64,000 nt of DNA from Actinomyces wuliandei (GTDB taxonomy: Bacteria; Actinomycetota; Actinomycetes; Actinomycetales; Actinomycetaceae): contig NZ_CP025227.1 in the NCBI RefSeq assembly GCF_004010955.1, positions 1,984,001-2,048,000 on the forward strand, given 5' to 3'. Below are positions 56,054 through 64,000 of the stretch, piece by piece. The notes under the pieces are model-generated. The model was given only the letters and a program-made list of their open reading frames with translations, did not search any database and had not been told where the DNA came from. Numbering within the stretch: position 1 is the first letter of the stretch; each line of letters opens with the position of its first letter. The position numbers and the translations under genes are program-made.

Positions 56054-56154
56054 GGGGAGGGCAGGGCTGCACGGGCGTCGTCGTAGGCACGCGGTGCGGC
56101 GAGGCTTCCAGGACGGTACGCCCTGCCTGCGCGTGGCCGCCTGCGGCACCTGCG

Positions 56155-56775
56155 TTGTCTCCGTGGTTCGGGTTCGAGGGCTTCGGGCAGGGGCGGTGGT
56201 GGTTCACTGACCCCTTCCAGTGGGCGCCGGTGGTGGGTGCCTGGCTGGAGGGGACCCCTGTGCCGTTCCCGGAGCAGCGGTGGTGGTCCCTGTCCCGCAC
56301 CGCGATGGGGGACATGGAGCTGTGGGGGGAGGTCTCCGGCCCCGCCCTGGACGTCACCCCCGCCCTGGGAACCGTCTACCCCGACGCGGTCAGTGCCTCC
56401 AGGATGTCGGACCCGGTGATGCGTGAGCGCATGGGCGCCACCACCCTGGTCTCCCCCGAGGAGGACATCCTGGACGACGACACCGGGGTGCTGGTGGCCG
56501 ACTGGGCCATCGAGAACCTGGGTGTGCCGGGGGCGGGGCAGGTCTACGGGCTGACCCCGGCCTACTGCCTCACGGGCCGGGTCAGCCTGGACCAGGTGGG
56601 CATCGAGGACGCGGTCGCGCACCTGGTCTTCCTGGCCCAGGCCCAGGAGCACGTCCTGGAGCAGGACTTCTCCGCCGCCGCCGCACAGGTCGCCGCCACC
56701 ATCGCCACAGAAGGCGCCCAGGACAACGGGCCTGGCAGCGCCGGTGGCCCCCACGGCCCGGGGGCGGGGTCGTGA
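56155..56775 (+). pseudogene. GAD-like/DUF1851 immunity-type protein, 5'-truncated
   Basis: About 206 codons encode the GAD-like and DUF1851 domains of the Tdi1 family, immunity proteins that protect against Ntox15 nucleases. Typical blocks are FGFEGFGQGRWWFTDPFQW, PFPEQRWWSLSRTAMGDMEL, WGEVSGPALDVTPALGTV, and, in the DUF1851 part, GQVYGLTPAYCLTGRVSLDQ. The usual N-terminal 25-30 residues before this block are missing: upstream the frame is not protein-like, so the gene seems to have lost its start; TTG 56155 is the first usable codon. The stop overlaps the ATG of the toxin gene. Confidence 0.72.
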
Positions 56776-58100
56776 TGCCCAGGCGCTGGTGGGGTCGGCT
56801 CCGCAGGTGTGGGAGCCCCACCGCCACGCCTGCTGGTCCCGCAGGCGGTGGTGTGCCCGGTGGTGGGCCGGCCCCCGGCCAGGGCGGCGGCGATGGCGCT
56901 GCCCTGGTGGCCTCTGACATGTTCACCCCCGGCAGGGCGGGTGGCCAGGGGGTGCTGGTGTGGGAGGGGTCGGTGGCTGCCCCTGACAGCCCGCTGGCCT
57001 GGCACTCCTCCTCCCCGGTGGAGGTGTTCTTCCACACCGGCCACCACGACTCCACCCGGGAGCTGGCCGGTGAGCTCACCCGCCAGCTCGACCGCCAGCT
57101 CTCCGCCCTGTCCCTGCTCAGCGCGCAGCGCCTGCTGGAGGGCATCCGCGCCTACAGGGCACAGGGACGCCAGCCCACCTCCAAGACCACCAGGAAAAGG
57201 CGCAAGGAGTTCATGAAGGAGGTCGTGCGTAACCTGACTCGTGTGCACCAGCTCTCCGACGAGGAGGCTGTGGCCAGGGCGGCTGAGGTCGACCGGGCGC
57301 TGGTGGTGCTCCACGAGCCCGACCAGCTCCTGGCGGGGCCAGGCGGCCCCGCCACCACCGGGCCGCAGCCCGGCTGCCCCTCCCTGGGCCACGGGCAGGT
57401 CAACTCCTCCGTCGGCGGCCAGAACAAGCCTGTGGTGGCGGTCCTGGAGCAGGCCGCCCTCCAGGTCCCCCCGCAGCAGCGTTCCCGGGTGCGCCTGCTG
57501 GTGGGCGCGGTGCTGACAGACTCCCCCGACCTGGCCCAGGACCTGCGCCACGGCCAGGTGGTGCTGGAACCCAGAACCCCAGGCCCAGGTGAGTGCCACC
57601 AGCCCCCGGGGGCCACCGTGGACACCCAGCCACGTCGCCGCCACCCTCGCCACCGGACACACCCCCTGGCACCCACCACCCGCGCAGGTGCCCGCGCCCT
57701 CGGCCACGACCCAGCCCGGGGCCGGGCAGCCCCACCAGCCGGACCAGCCCGGCCCCGCCACCACCCCGCCAGGCCCCACACGGACGGCCGCCACCACAGC
57801 GGGGCCGCCCCAGGCGGGCGCCACCCCGGCCGGACCGGGCCAGCCGGGCCACAAGATCACCCGCGAGGAGGTCCTGGCCGACATCGAGGCCCGTATCGCT
57901 CAGAGGACCCAGCAGCCCGCCCAGGCCCGCACCCCACGCCAGGCCCCCACCAGAAAACACCGACACAACCGAGGCCTAGGCCGCTAAGACCAGTCCCACC
58001 CGCCCACAACGACTGGCCACCCTGGCAGTGCGGCGGTGAGCGGAGGCGGGTGGGGCGCCCACTCAGCAGACACCCCACCCTCTGCCGTCACTGGCCCTAG
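56775..58100 (+). CDS. Ntox15 (Tde1-like) nuclease-type polymorphic toxin
   Basis: The recognisable toxin domain is residues 80-270. It begins VEVFFHTGHHDSTRELAGEL, has a helical block, then the HxxD catalytic motif as HEPD (His180, Asp183) and VNSSVGGQNKPVVAVLEQAA. This is the Ntox15/toxin_43 pattern of Tde1 DNases, which cut DNA and kill target cells. No secretion or PAAR/WXG module precedes it, so it is an orphan toxin domain. After about codon 270 the ORF becomes an Arg/Pro/His-rich stretch whose codon use looks like the wrong frame, while a normal-looking frame continues at 57589. The stop overlaps the purN stop by 4 nt. Confidence 0.7.
   Translation: MPRRWWGRLRRCGSPTATPAGPAGGGVPGGGPAPGQGGGDGAALVASDMFTPGRAGGQGVLVWEGSVAAPDSPLAWHSSSPVEVFFHTGHHDSTRELAGELTRQLDRQLSALSLLSAQRLLEGIRAYRAQGRQPTSKTTRKRRKEFMKEVVRNLTRVHQLSDEEAVARAAEVDRALVVLHEPDQLLAGPGGPATTGPQPGCPSLGHGQVNSSVGGQNKPVVAVLEQAALQVPPQQRSRVRLLVGAVLTDSPDLAQDLRHGQVVLEPRTPGPGECHQPPGATVDTQPRRRHPRHRTHPLAPTTRAGARALGHDPARGRAAPPAGPARPRHHPARPHTDGRHHSGAAPGGRHPGRTGPAGPQDHPRGGPGRHRGPYRSEDPAARPGPHPTPGPHQKTPTQPRPRPLRPVPPAHNDWPPWQCGGERRRVGRPLSRHPTLCRHWP
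57589..57987 (+). CDS. Pro-rich ORF overlapping the toxin ORF, unrecognised
   Basis: The 132-residue frame has GC-rich third positions through its length, better than the toxin frame here, and ends with a plausible helical segment (ITREEVLADIEARIAQRTQQ) and basic tail RKHRHNRGLGR. It may be the original C-terminus of the toxin or of another protein, joined by a frameshift near 57,570-57,590. No family is recognised. Confidence 0.4.
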   Translation: MSATSPRGPPWTPSHVAATLATGHTPWHPPPAQVPAPSATTQPGAGQPHQPDQPGPATTPPGPTRTAATTAGPPQAGATPAGPGQPGHKITREEVLADIEARIAQRTQQPAQARTPRQAPTRKHRHNRGLGR

Positions 58101-58813
58101 ACGTCCTGGGCAACCTCCGGGTCAGCCCCGGCGCCTGCTCCCTGGGCACCTTCTCCCCGCACCATCTCACGCGCCAGGCGCCCTACATGCGCCACCAGCT
58201 GGGGGGTCTCGGCCGCCTTGATCCGCTGGGTGAGGGTCTCCTCGGTGTCCCCGGGCAGGACCTCCACCTCCACCTGGGCAATGTGCTCACCGGTGTCCAC
58301 CCCCTCATCCACCCAGAACAGGGTGGCACCGGAACGGTCAGCACCGGCGGCAAGCGTGTCGCGGACGGCGTGAGCGCCGGGGAAGTCCGGCAGCAGCGAG
58401 GGGTGGGTGTTGACGACACGACCAGGAAAACGCTCCAGGAAGCCAGGACCCAACAGGCGCATGAAGCCCGCACACACCACCAGGTCCGGCTCCCAGGCGG
58501 CCACAGCACGCGCCAGGGCCTGGTCCCAGTGGGGCCGGTCGGGGAAGCCCCCGGGCGCCACCACCTGAGCAGGCACGCCCGCCCGGGCGGCGTGGTCGCA
58601 CCCGGCACAGGCGCGGTCAGCGAGCACCGCCACTACCTGGGCGCCGTAGGAGGGCTCCTCGCAGGCCTCCAGCAGCGCCAGGAGGTTGGAGCCTGCTCCC
58701 GACACCAGGACCACCAGCCGGGCACGCCGTAGCACAGGACCGGTCCTGTCACAGACTGTGCCTGGTGCTGCCGCCTCAGACTCTGCCGCCGCGGGCGTCG
58801 CCGACGGTGCCAT
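58097..58813 (-). CDS. purN: Phosphoribosylglycinamide formyltransferase
   Basis: PurN transfers a formyl group to GAR in purine synthesis. The 238 residues include LVVLVSGAGSNLLALLEACE (GNGSN changed to GAGSN), and the catalytic Asn/His/Asp set in VVNTHPSLLPDFPGAHAV and VDEGVDTGEHIAQ. The ATG at 58813 is chosen; the 25 residues before the core are variable. DUF6350 lies upstream on the same strand. The usual next gene, purH, is displaced by about 2.4 kb. Confidence 0.93.
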   Translation of the reverse strand: MAPSATPAAAESEAAAPGTVCDRTGPVLRRARLVVLVSGAGSNLLALLEACEEPSYGAQVVAVLADRACAGCDHAARAGVPAQVVAPGGFPDRPHWDQALARAVAAWEPDLVVCAGFMRLLGPGFLERFPGRVVNTHPSLLPDFPGAHAVRDTLAAGADRSGATLFWVDEGVDTGEHIAQVEVEVLPGDTEETLTQRIKAAETPQLVAHVGRLAREMVRGEGAQGAGAGADPEVAQDV

Positions 58814-58954
58814 CCTGGTTCCCACCGCAGCAGTGTATCCGCCAGGCAACCGCCTGCGCCCGCTCCCACCCAGGCACGGCCCCTGCTCGCCCCGGCGGAA
58901 CTGATGGGGCGGTGCAGTACCTGTACACGCGCTCGGTCCCCGCCTCACCCCTGC

Positions 58955-60322
58955 CTACTCCGGGGAGCCGGAGCCGCTGCCCGGCTCCCCGGGCTCCCCC
59001 ACGGTTGTCTCCGTCTGGGGAGTCCGTTCCTCCTCCCGCCCGTGCTCACGGGACGGTGCGGACGGATGGGCAGCGTGCCGGTACCGTCCGGAGCCCACGG
59101 CCGACCCCAGACGCGCCTCCACCCGGTGGCGCGCGTCGCTGGCCGCCTGGGTGGTCCCCGACACCGCCTCGGTAGCCCAGGTCCGGGTGTAGGGGTGTGT
59201 CAGCACCGCAGTAGCCCCCAGGCCCACGGAGACCTCCAGAAAGACCAGCAGGACGGTGTAGCCCGTCTGCGGACCGACGTCGACCATGCGACCGGGCCCC
59301 ACCGAGCCGGAGGCGGCCAGGCACGCCACCCCCGTGGTCAGGGCGAGAACCGTCCCGGCCAGCAGGGAGGCCGCTACCGCGTACCTGACCCGCAGGGCGC
59401 TGAGGACGTGCCGCCGTCTCCAGGCGACCACCATGGCCGCCGCCGTGACTACCAGTGGCAGGTAGAGCCCCACCCTCCCCACCGGTGCCGTGGGCAGCAG
59501 CCCCAGCAGGGGCAGCGATGGGACAGGACCGGCGGCGACCCGTTCCGGGGAGAACATGCTGCCTGTCCCCACGGAGAAGCCGGAGCCCACCAGCCAGGAG
59601 CAGGCCCACACACCCGCCGTCGGCAGCCAGCCTGCCTGCAGGACGAGCAGCCCGACGGTGGACACGATCCCGCCGCCAGCCAGCGTGTCGTGCAGGCGTG
59701 AGGCCCGCCCGGCACCGGAGACCAGCGCCACCACCAGGACCGTGGCAGTGAGGACAGCCAGGGCAACCGCCGCGCCCCGTGCCAGGGACAGGCCCGGGGA
59801 GACCCAGTGGGGGCGGCGGTCCCACCAGGCGGACAGCCTCTGAGACCCCCGACCACGCCGCTGCAGCTGGACCGCCACCACCACGGCAGTTAGAGCAGTC
59901 AGTCCCAGGACGGCGGGCCAGGTGCGCGAGCCCGGTGGTCCCGCCAGGCTGGCCAGCCCGGCCACGACCGCCGCCGACACGACGGTCCACGCACCGGAGA
60001 CGGGACCGCGCAGGTCGGCCCGGCGCACGCAGCTCCACGTCCAGGCGGCCTGTGCCAAGGTCAGGCCCGTCAGGGGCAGGCTGAGGAGGCCGGTGTCCGC
60101 CCGGGGCGAGCCCAGCGACCCTCCAAAGCCCAGGCTCCACAGGGCCGTACCGGTGCGCAGGGCGTCACCGGTTGTCAGCGCGGCGGTGGCGTCCAGGCTG
60201 GAGGTCGCCAGGAACACCAGGACGCTGAGGAGGACGACCAGGACCCAGCCCAGCGCCGCGGACTCGACCCCGGCCCGCAGCGCCCAGCCCCAGTCATCAG
60301 GACGCAGGCGCCGGGGGCTCAC
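58955..60322 (-). CDS. DUF6350/PerM-like membrane protein
   Basis: A 455-residue integral membrane protein with about ten helices. It matches the DUF6350 protein that sits between sucD and purN in actinobacteria (the mycobacterial homologue, PerM, affects cell division). The N-terminal [16 protein letters not shown] and the C-terminal cytoplasmic Arg/Glu-rich tail are typical. It overlaps the sucD stop by 4 nt with a GTG start at 60322. Confidence 0.82.
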   Translation of the reverse strand: MSPRRLRPDDWGWALRAGVESAALGWVLVVLLSVLVFLATSSLDATAALTTGDALRTGTALWSLGFGGSLGSPRADTGLLSLPLTGLTLAQAAWTWSCVRRADLRGPVSGAWTVVSAAVVAGLASLAGPPGSRTWPAVLGLTALTAVVVAVQLQRRGRGSQRLSAWWDRRPHWVSPGLSLARGAAVALAVLTATVLVVALVSGAGRASRLHDTLAGGGIVSTVGLLVLQAGWLPTAGVWACSWLVGSGFSVGTGSMFSPERVAAGPVPSLPLLGLLPTAPVGRVGLYLPLVVTAAAMVVAWRRRHVLSALRVRYAVAASLLAGTVLALTTGVACLAASGSVGPGRMVDVGPQTGYTVLLVFLEVSVGLGATAVLTHPYTRTWATEAVSGTTQAASDARHRVEARLGSAVGSGRYRHAAHPSAPSREHGREEERTPQTETTVGEPGEPGSGSGSPE

Positions 60323-61257
60323 CCCTGCTCGCCCAGCATCTGGCGGTAGAGGTCCCTGGCGACCTGGGCGGTCTGGCTGGGTGTCTCACCCACCCGCACG
60401 CCCACGGCCTCCAGCGCGGTCTTCTTGGCCTGTGCCGTCCCCGAGGAGCCGGAGACGATAGCGCCGGCGTGCCCCATGGTCCGCCCCTCGGGGGCGGTGA
60501 AGCCAGCGACGTAGGCGACCACCGGGGTGGTCATGGACCGGCTGATGTAGTCAGCGGCACGCTCCTCCGCGTCCCCGCCGATCTCCCCGATCATGACGAC
60601 CAGCCTGGTGTCCGGGTCCGCCTCGAAGGCCTCCAGGGCGTCAATGTGGGTGGTGCCGACCACCGGGTCCCCGCCGATACCGATGCACGTGGTGAAGCCC
60701 AGGTCCCGCAGCTCGTGCATGAGCTGGTAGGTCAGGGTGCCCGACTTGGAGACCAGGCCCACGGGGCCGGGGCCGGTGATGTCGGGCGGGGTGATACCGA
60801 CGTTGGAGCGGCCGGGGGAGATGATGCCTGGGCAGTTGGGGCCGATGACCTGCACGCCCCTGGAGCGGGCGTAGGCGCACATCCAGGTGGCGTCGGCCAC
60901 GGGGATCCCCTCGGTGATGACGACCACCAGACGCACCCCGGCGTCCACGGCCTCGGTCACGGCGTCCCTGGCGGCGGCGGGGGGCACGAACACGACGCTG
61001 ACCTCCGCGCCGGTGGAGGCCCGGGCCTCGGCGACACTGCCCAGGACGGGCACCTCGACTGTCCCGGCGCGCACCCGCCCCGCCCCGGGGCCGACGGGGG
61101 CCACGTCGAAGGCGACGGCGGTGCCCGCCTTGCGTGGGTTGACCCCGGCGACCACCCTGGTGCCCGCGCTGATCATGCGGGCCGTGTGCCGACGGCCCTC
61201 GGAGCCGGTCATGCCCTGGACGACGACGCGGTCGGCCTCAGTCAGGAAGATGCTCAT
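60319..61257 (-). CDS. sucD: Succinyl-CoA synthetase alpha subunit
   Basis: A 312-residue ADP/GDP-forming succinyl-CoA synthetase alpha subunit. The CoA-binding domain includes [18 protein letters not shown] and [11 protein letters not shown]; the phosphohistidine is in GHAGAIVSG. It pairs with SucC in the TCA cycle to make succinate and nucleoside triphosphate. It begins ATG at 61257 and overlaps the sucC stop by 4 nt. Confidence 0.95.
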   Translation of the reverse strand: MSIFLTEADRVVVQGMTGSEGRRHTARMISAGTRVVAGVNPRKAGTAVAFDVAPVGPGAGRVRAGTVEVPVLGSVAEARASTGAEVSVVFVPPAAARDAVTEAVDAGVRLVVVITEGIPVADATWMCAYARSRGVQVIGPNCPGIISPGRSNVGITPPDITGPGPVGLVSKSGTLTYQLMHELRDLGFTTCIGIGGDPVVGTTHIDALEAFEADPDTRLVVMIGEIGGDAEERAADYISRSMTTPVVAYVAGFTAPEGRTMGHAGAIVSGSSGTAQAKKTALEAVGVRVGETPSQTAQVARDLYRQMLGEQG

Positions 61258-62489
61258 CGCTTGGCCTCCTCGGCTCGGGTCCTCCCGGCAGGTGCGGCCG
61301 CAGCCTGCCTGGCACTCTGCTCGGCGACAGCGGTGACGAGGTCAGCGGCCCCGTCCATGGTCTGCGCCACCGTGACGCCGTCGATGGCGGCCTCCTCCAG
61401 GATCTGGTGCGCCAGCGGCGCGTTGTTGCCGTCCAGGCGCACCACCACCGGCTTGGGCAGCCCGCCCAGGGTCTCCACGGCCGACACGATACCCTCCGCC
61501 ACCGTGTCGCAAGAGGTGATGCCCCCGAAGACGTTGACGAGGATGGCACGCACCTGGGGGTCAGAGGCGACCACCTCCAGGCCGGCCGCCATGGCCTGGG
61601 CGGAGGAGCCGCCGCCCAGGTCCAGGAAGTTCGCCGGCCGCATGCCTCCGTGCCTCGCCCCGGCTGCGGCGACGACGTCGAGGGTGGCCATGACCAGCCC
61701 GGCCCCGTTGCCCAGCACGCCGACCTCTCCGTCCAGGCGCACGTAGCTGAGGCCCGCCTGCCTGGCCCTGTCCTCCAGGGGGTCGCGCGCACTGACGTCG
61801 ACGAGGTCTGCGTGACCGGGGTGGCGGAAGCGGGCGTTGTCGTCCAGGGTGACCTTGCCGTCCACGGCGAGGACCTCCCCCTGGGAGGTCAGCACCAGGG
61901 GGTTGACCTCGACCAGGGTGGCGTCCTCGGCGGTGAGGACCTCCCACAGGCGGGTGACGGCCAGGGCCACCTGGGCGGCGACTCCCTCGGGGAAGGGTCC
62001 GGCGGCTTCCACGATCTGGTCGGCCACCTGCGGGGTCAGCCCCTCCAGGGGGTCAACCGGCACCTGCGCCAGGGCCTGGGGGCGCTCCCTGGCCAGGGTC
62101 TCGATCTCCATGCCGCCCTCGTGCGAGCACATGGCCAGGTACTGGCGGCGGGCCCGGTCCAGGAGGATGGCGACGTAGTACTCCTCCGCGATGTCAACAC
62201 CCTGGGAGACCAGGACGGTCCTGACCACGTGCCCCTTGATGTCCATGCCCAGGATCGCCTCGGCGTGGGAGCGGGCCTCGGCCGGGCTGCGGGCGAGCCT
62301 GACGCCCCCGGCCTTGCCCCGCCCACCGGTCTTGACCTGGGCCTTGACCACGACGAGGCCACCGCCCTCCCCCAGGAGCTCGCGGGCCGCAGCCTCGGCC
62401 TGGTCCGCCGTGGTGGCGACGACCCCGCCGGGAACTGGGACGCCGTGGGAGCCGAACAGGTCTCTGGCTTGGTACTCGTACAGGTCCAT
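61254..62489 (-). CDS. sucC: Succinyl-CoA synthetase beta subunit
   Basis: A 411-residue ATP-grasp subunit starting [20 protein letters not shown]. The nucleotide loop [19 protein letters not shown] and the conserved [20 protein letters not shown], with [12 protein letters not shown], are present. It is the first gene of the sucCD operon; the divergent region to the SAV_915 gene is 168 bp. I chose ATG 62489 because the family starts at MDLYEYQ. Confidence 0.95.
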   Translation of the reverse strand: MDLYEYQARDLFGSHGVPVPGGVVATTADQAEAAARELLGEGGGLVVVKAQVKTGGRGKAGGVRLARSPAEARSHAEAILGMDIKGHVVRTVLVSQGVDIAEEYYVAILLDRARRQYLAMCSHEGGMEIETLARERPQALAQVPVDPLEGLTPQVADQIVEAAGPFPEGVAAQVALAVTRLWEVLTAEDATLVEVNPLVLTSQGEVLAVDGKVTLDDNARFRHPGHADLVDVSARDPLEDRARQAGLSYVRLDGEVGVLGNGAGLVMATLDVVAAAGARHGGMRPANFLDLGGGSSAQAMAAGLEVVASDPQVRAILVNVFGGITSCDTVAEGIVSAVETLGGLPKPVVVRLDGNNAPLAHQILEEAAIDGVTVAQTMDGAADLVTAVAEQSARQAAAAPAGRTRAEEAKR

Positions 62490-62657
62490 GCAGCTGGTCC
62501 TTCGCTCGTCCGTCAACAGGGCCTGGCCCCTCACGGTACGACGCTATCCCCCGGTCCCGCTCACCGGGGGGAGGCGCGGCGGGTAACGGGGGCGGCGGGT
62601 AACTGGGTCGGGACCGAGGCAGTAGACAGTATCGGTGTGGTCACGTAGCATCACGGT

Positions 62658-63032
62658 ATGGATATGTCCCGGAGAGAGACAGGCTTGTATCCCGGCGCCC
62701 TGACAGGCGGGGCTGGTGACCGGCCGCCCTCCAAGCCGGTGGTCCCGCCAGTGGTCTATCTGCCCTCAACCGGGGGCAGCAGCACCTACGGGGCGGAGAT
62801 CGAGCTGCGCCAGACCAGGGACGGGCGGCTGGCTCTGCTGGCCTACACGGCCCTGGACCGCCTGGCCCGCTGCATGGGGCCGCACCAGCCCTGGGTCCTC
62901 TACCCCACCGAGCGGCTGGGTGACCTGGACGCGACTCAGCCCTATGACGTCATCTACCTGGACATGGAGGTGCCTCGCGAGCTGTGGCGCCAGCCCGCAG
63001 GTCAGCGAGCCTACCGGGAGGCGGCCTGGTGA
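62658..63032 (+). CDS. SAV_915-type protein, T7SS-associated
   Basis: A 124-residue protein with the features of the SAV_915 family: VVYLPSTGGSSTYGAEIELR, a LALLAYTALDRLARCMGPHQ core and a short acidic end VIYLDMEVPRELW. Members are frequently beside ESX/WXG100 genes. Function is unknown. The stop overlaps the next start (GTGA) and two genes follow in the same arrangement, so the three are one operon. Confidence 0.78.
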   Translation: MDMSRRETGLYPGALTGGAGDRPPSKPVVPPVVYLPSTGGSSTYGAEIELRQTRDGRLALLAYTALDRLARCMGPHQPWVLYPTERLGDLDATQPYDVIYLDMEVPRELWRQPAGQRAYREAAW

Positions 63033-63322
63033 GCGAGGAGTTCCGGTTCGAGTACGACACCGCGACAGAGATCGCCGCACGCTTGCGCACCGCACAGGAT
63101 GACTTGGAATCCGAGGCCCCGACCATGCCGGAGTCGGTGGACGGCGGGTACGGGGCCGACTTCATCATGAGCATGATTGCCCAGCTGGGGGAGGACGCGG
63201 GCAGCCTGGCCCAGGCCGCCGAGCTGGGCGCCACCAATATGGGGAAGGCGGTCGACCTCGTCTCCGGCTACGACGATGAGGTCGCCCAGACGTTGCAGAG
63301 CATGGCGGAGGACATGTCATGA
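63029..63322 (+). CDS. WXG100-like small secreted helical protein
   Basis: A 97-residue helical protein starting MSEEFRFEYDTATEIAARLR (GTG 63029). The two-helix hairpin pattern and size fit the ESAT-6/WXG100 superfamily, but the W-x-G turn is not visible (the turn reads DGGYGADF), so it is a divergent member at best. It overlaps both neighbours by 4 nt. It is expected to be exported with its partner, a longer protein encoded next. Confidence 0.65.
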   Translation: MSEEFRFEYDTATEIAARLRTAQDDLESEAPTMPESVDGGYGADFIMSMIAQLGEDAGSLAQAAELGATNMGKAVDLVSGYDDEVAQTLQSMAEDMS

Positions 63323-64000
63323 CTGACGCGGCCAGCACAGGGACCGGGACCATCGACACCGAGATCCCCGGGAGCACCGGGTCCGTCAACGATGCCGCTG
63401 ACTGGCTCTACGACCTCAAGGAGGACCTCCACGACGCCCGCACGTTCTCCACCAACTGCGCCACGATGGCGGGGGCCGACTTCTCCGGGGAGACGGCCGA
63501 GGCCGTGGTGGCCTTCTCCAACAAGCTCAAGAACGCCTGCGACGACGCCTACAACCGGGCCAAGAAGGCGGCTGACGTCGTGCGGGCCTTCGCCGACCAG
63601 CTGGGCTGGTGCCAGGCTGACATGGCCGGGCACCGTGAGACGGCCAGCAACGGCGGGCTGACGGTGGACGGGTACCTGGTCAGGGCGCCCGCATCCGTGG
63701 AGCCACCGGGCGACCTGCCCAAGGGGGCCACCAAGGAGGACAAGGAGAAGTGGCTGGCCGCCGACGAGGCCTACGACGACTACCAGGACAAGCTGGCGCT
63801 GTACGAGGAGGTGCGCGAGGACGTCGAGCGCACCCGCACCAGCCTGGAGGACTGGATCGAGGAGAACCTGGTCCTCGCCGAGGCCGAGGCCCTGTACAAC
63901 ATGGCTGTGGATGAGGTCCGGAGCATGCTCACCGACATGGCGGCCGACAGCACGGCCACGGTTGTCGACAACACCTACCAGGCCCGGGCCGACGTCCTGA
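63319..64000 (+). CDS. T7SS polymorphic toxin-like protein, 5' part
   Basis: The 227 residues visible are helical: a WXG/LXG-like N-terminal region (VNDAADWLYDLKEDLHDART, AGADFSGETAEAVVAFS) and a coiled coil (KLALYEEVREDVERTRTSL). The gene continues past the window. The layout, after a SAV_915 and a WXG100-like gene, is that of T7SS polymorphic toxins, whose C-terminal toxin domain would be downstream. The ATG at 63319 overlaps the preceding stop. The toxin itself is not visible, so the call is provisional. Confidence 0.65.
   Translation, partial: MTDAASTGTGTIDTEIPGSTGSVNDAADWLYDLKEDLHDARTFSTNCATMAGADFSGETAEAVVAFSNKLKNACDDAYNRAKKAADVVRAFADQLGWCQADMAGHRETASNGGLTVDGYLVRAPASVEPPGDLPKGATKEDKEKWLAADEAYDDYQDKLALYEEVREDVERTRTSLEDWIEENLVLAEAEALYNMAVDEVRSMLTDMAADSTATVVDNTYQARADVL

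Noticed and set aside
56809..57216. PAAR-like reading of the frame before the toxin domain
   Set aside because: A frame here contains CPVVGRPPARAA, which recalls the end of PAAR proteins, but it has no His/Cys pattern of PAAR and the toxin frame fits better. It is a shadow.

Overview
The window is about 64 kb of very GC-rich DNA with dense coding, many GTG starts and frequent 4-nt stop/start overlaps. Gene content and order point to an actinobacterium, most likely Actinomycetaceae (Actinomyces-like): an AdnA/UvrD-type helicase, DUF3107, DUF3117 and DUF3017 proteins, a SAV_915-type protein, WXG100-like proteins and a sucC-sucD-DUF6350-purN-purH order. The taxonomic call is inference from gene families, not a search.

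Layout. 1-1,025: end of an AdnA/UvrD-like helicase (minus) and a DUF3107 gene. 1,230-8,129: an accessory island, strongly AT-rich from about 3,070 to 8,200. It holds a NarL-type two-component system, an ABC exporter, a BcrA/LanFEG-like ABC transporter and remnants of a lasso-peptide pathway: an intact precursor gene, the C-terminal half of the B1 (PqqD-like) protein and a frameshifted B2 leader peptidase. No lasso cyclase (C) is present. At least five genes of this island carry frameshifts, a stop codon or a deletion, so the pathway looks decayed. 8,611-27,436: housekeeping genes (ferritin-like protein, DEAD-box helicase, PHP phosphoesterase, oxidoreductase, aminopeptidase P, ArsR/CDF metal efflux pair, MgtE_N/CBS protein, DUF1003, Mrp, TatB, O-methyltransferase, DUF3117, LOG-family protein, phosphohexomutase). 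27,577-35,709: a nucleoside import and salvage operon on the minus strand (BMP lipoprotein, ABC ATPase, two permeases, cdd, deoA, deoC). 36,101-38,467: glycogen phosphorylase, followed by a 62-bp perfect palindrome and a coupled pair encoding a secreted protein and a small membrane protein. 40,005-47,789: a YbbN-like thioredoxin/TPR protein, a Tat-type lipoprotein, a large two-TM protein, a DivIVA-like coiled-coil protein, a small zinc-binding protein and malate dehydrogenase. 48,191-53,318: a CydDC-like ABC exporter pair and a dicarboxylate/glutamate symporter. 53,539-62,489: DUF3017, purH, purN, DUF6350, sucD and sucC on the minus strand, interrupted between purN and purH by a plus-strand toxin/immunity cassette (GAD-like/DUF1851 immunity-type gene plus Ntox15 nuclease-type toxin with an HEPD motif). 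62,658-64,000: the start of a type VII secretion-type polymorphic-toxin module, which runs off the window.

How the parts relate. The backbone genes are ordinary metabolism and cell-envelope functions. The three accessory loci are all candidate antagonism systems: a decayed lasso peptide cluster, an orphan Tde1/Tdi1-like nuclease cassette within the purine operon, and a WXG100-linked toxin module. The lasso precursor has a clear leader motif and a core with Gly1 and Asp9 able to form the macrolactam, so the product can be predicted even though the local cyclase is gone.
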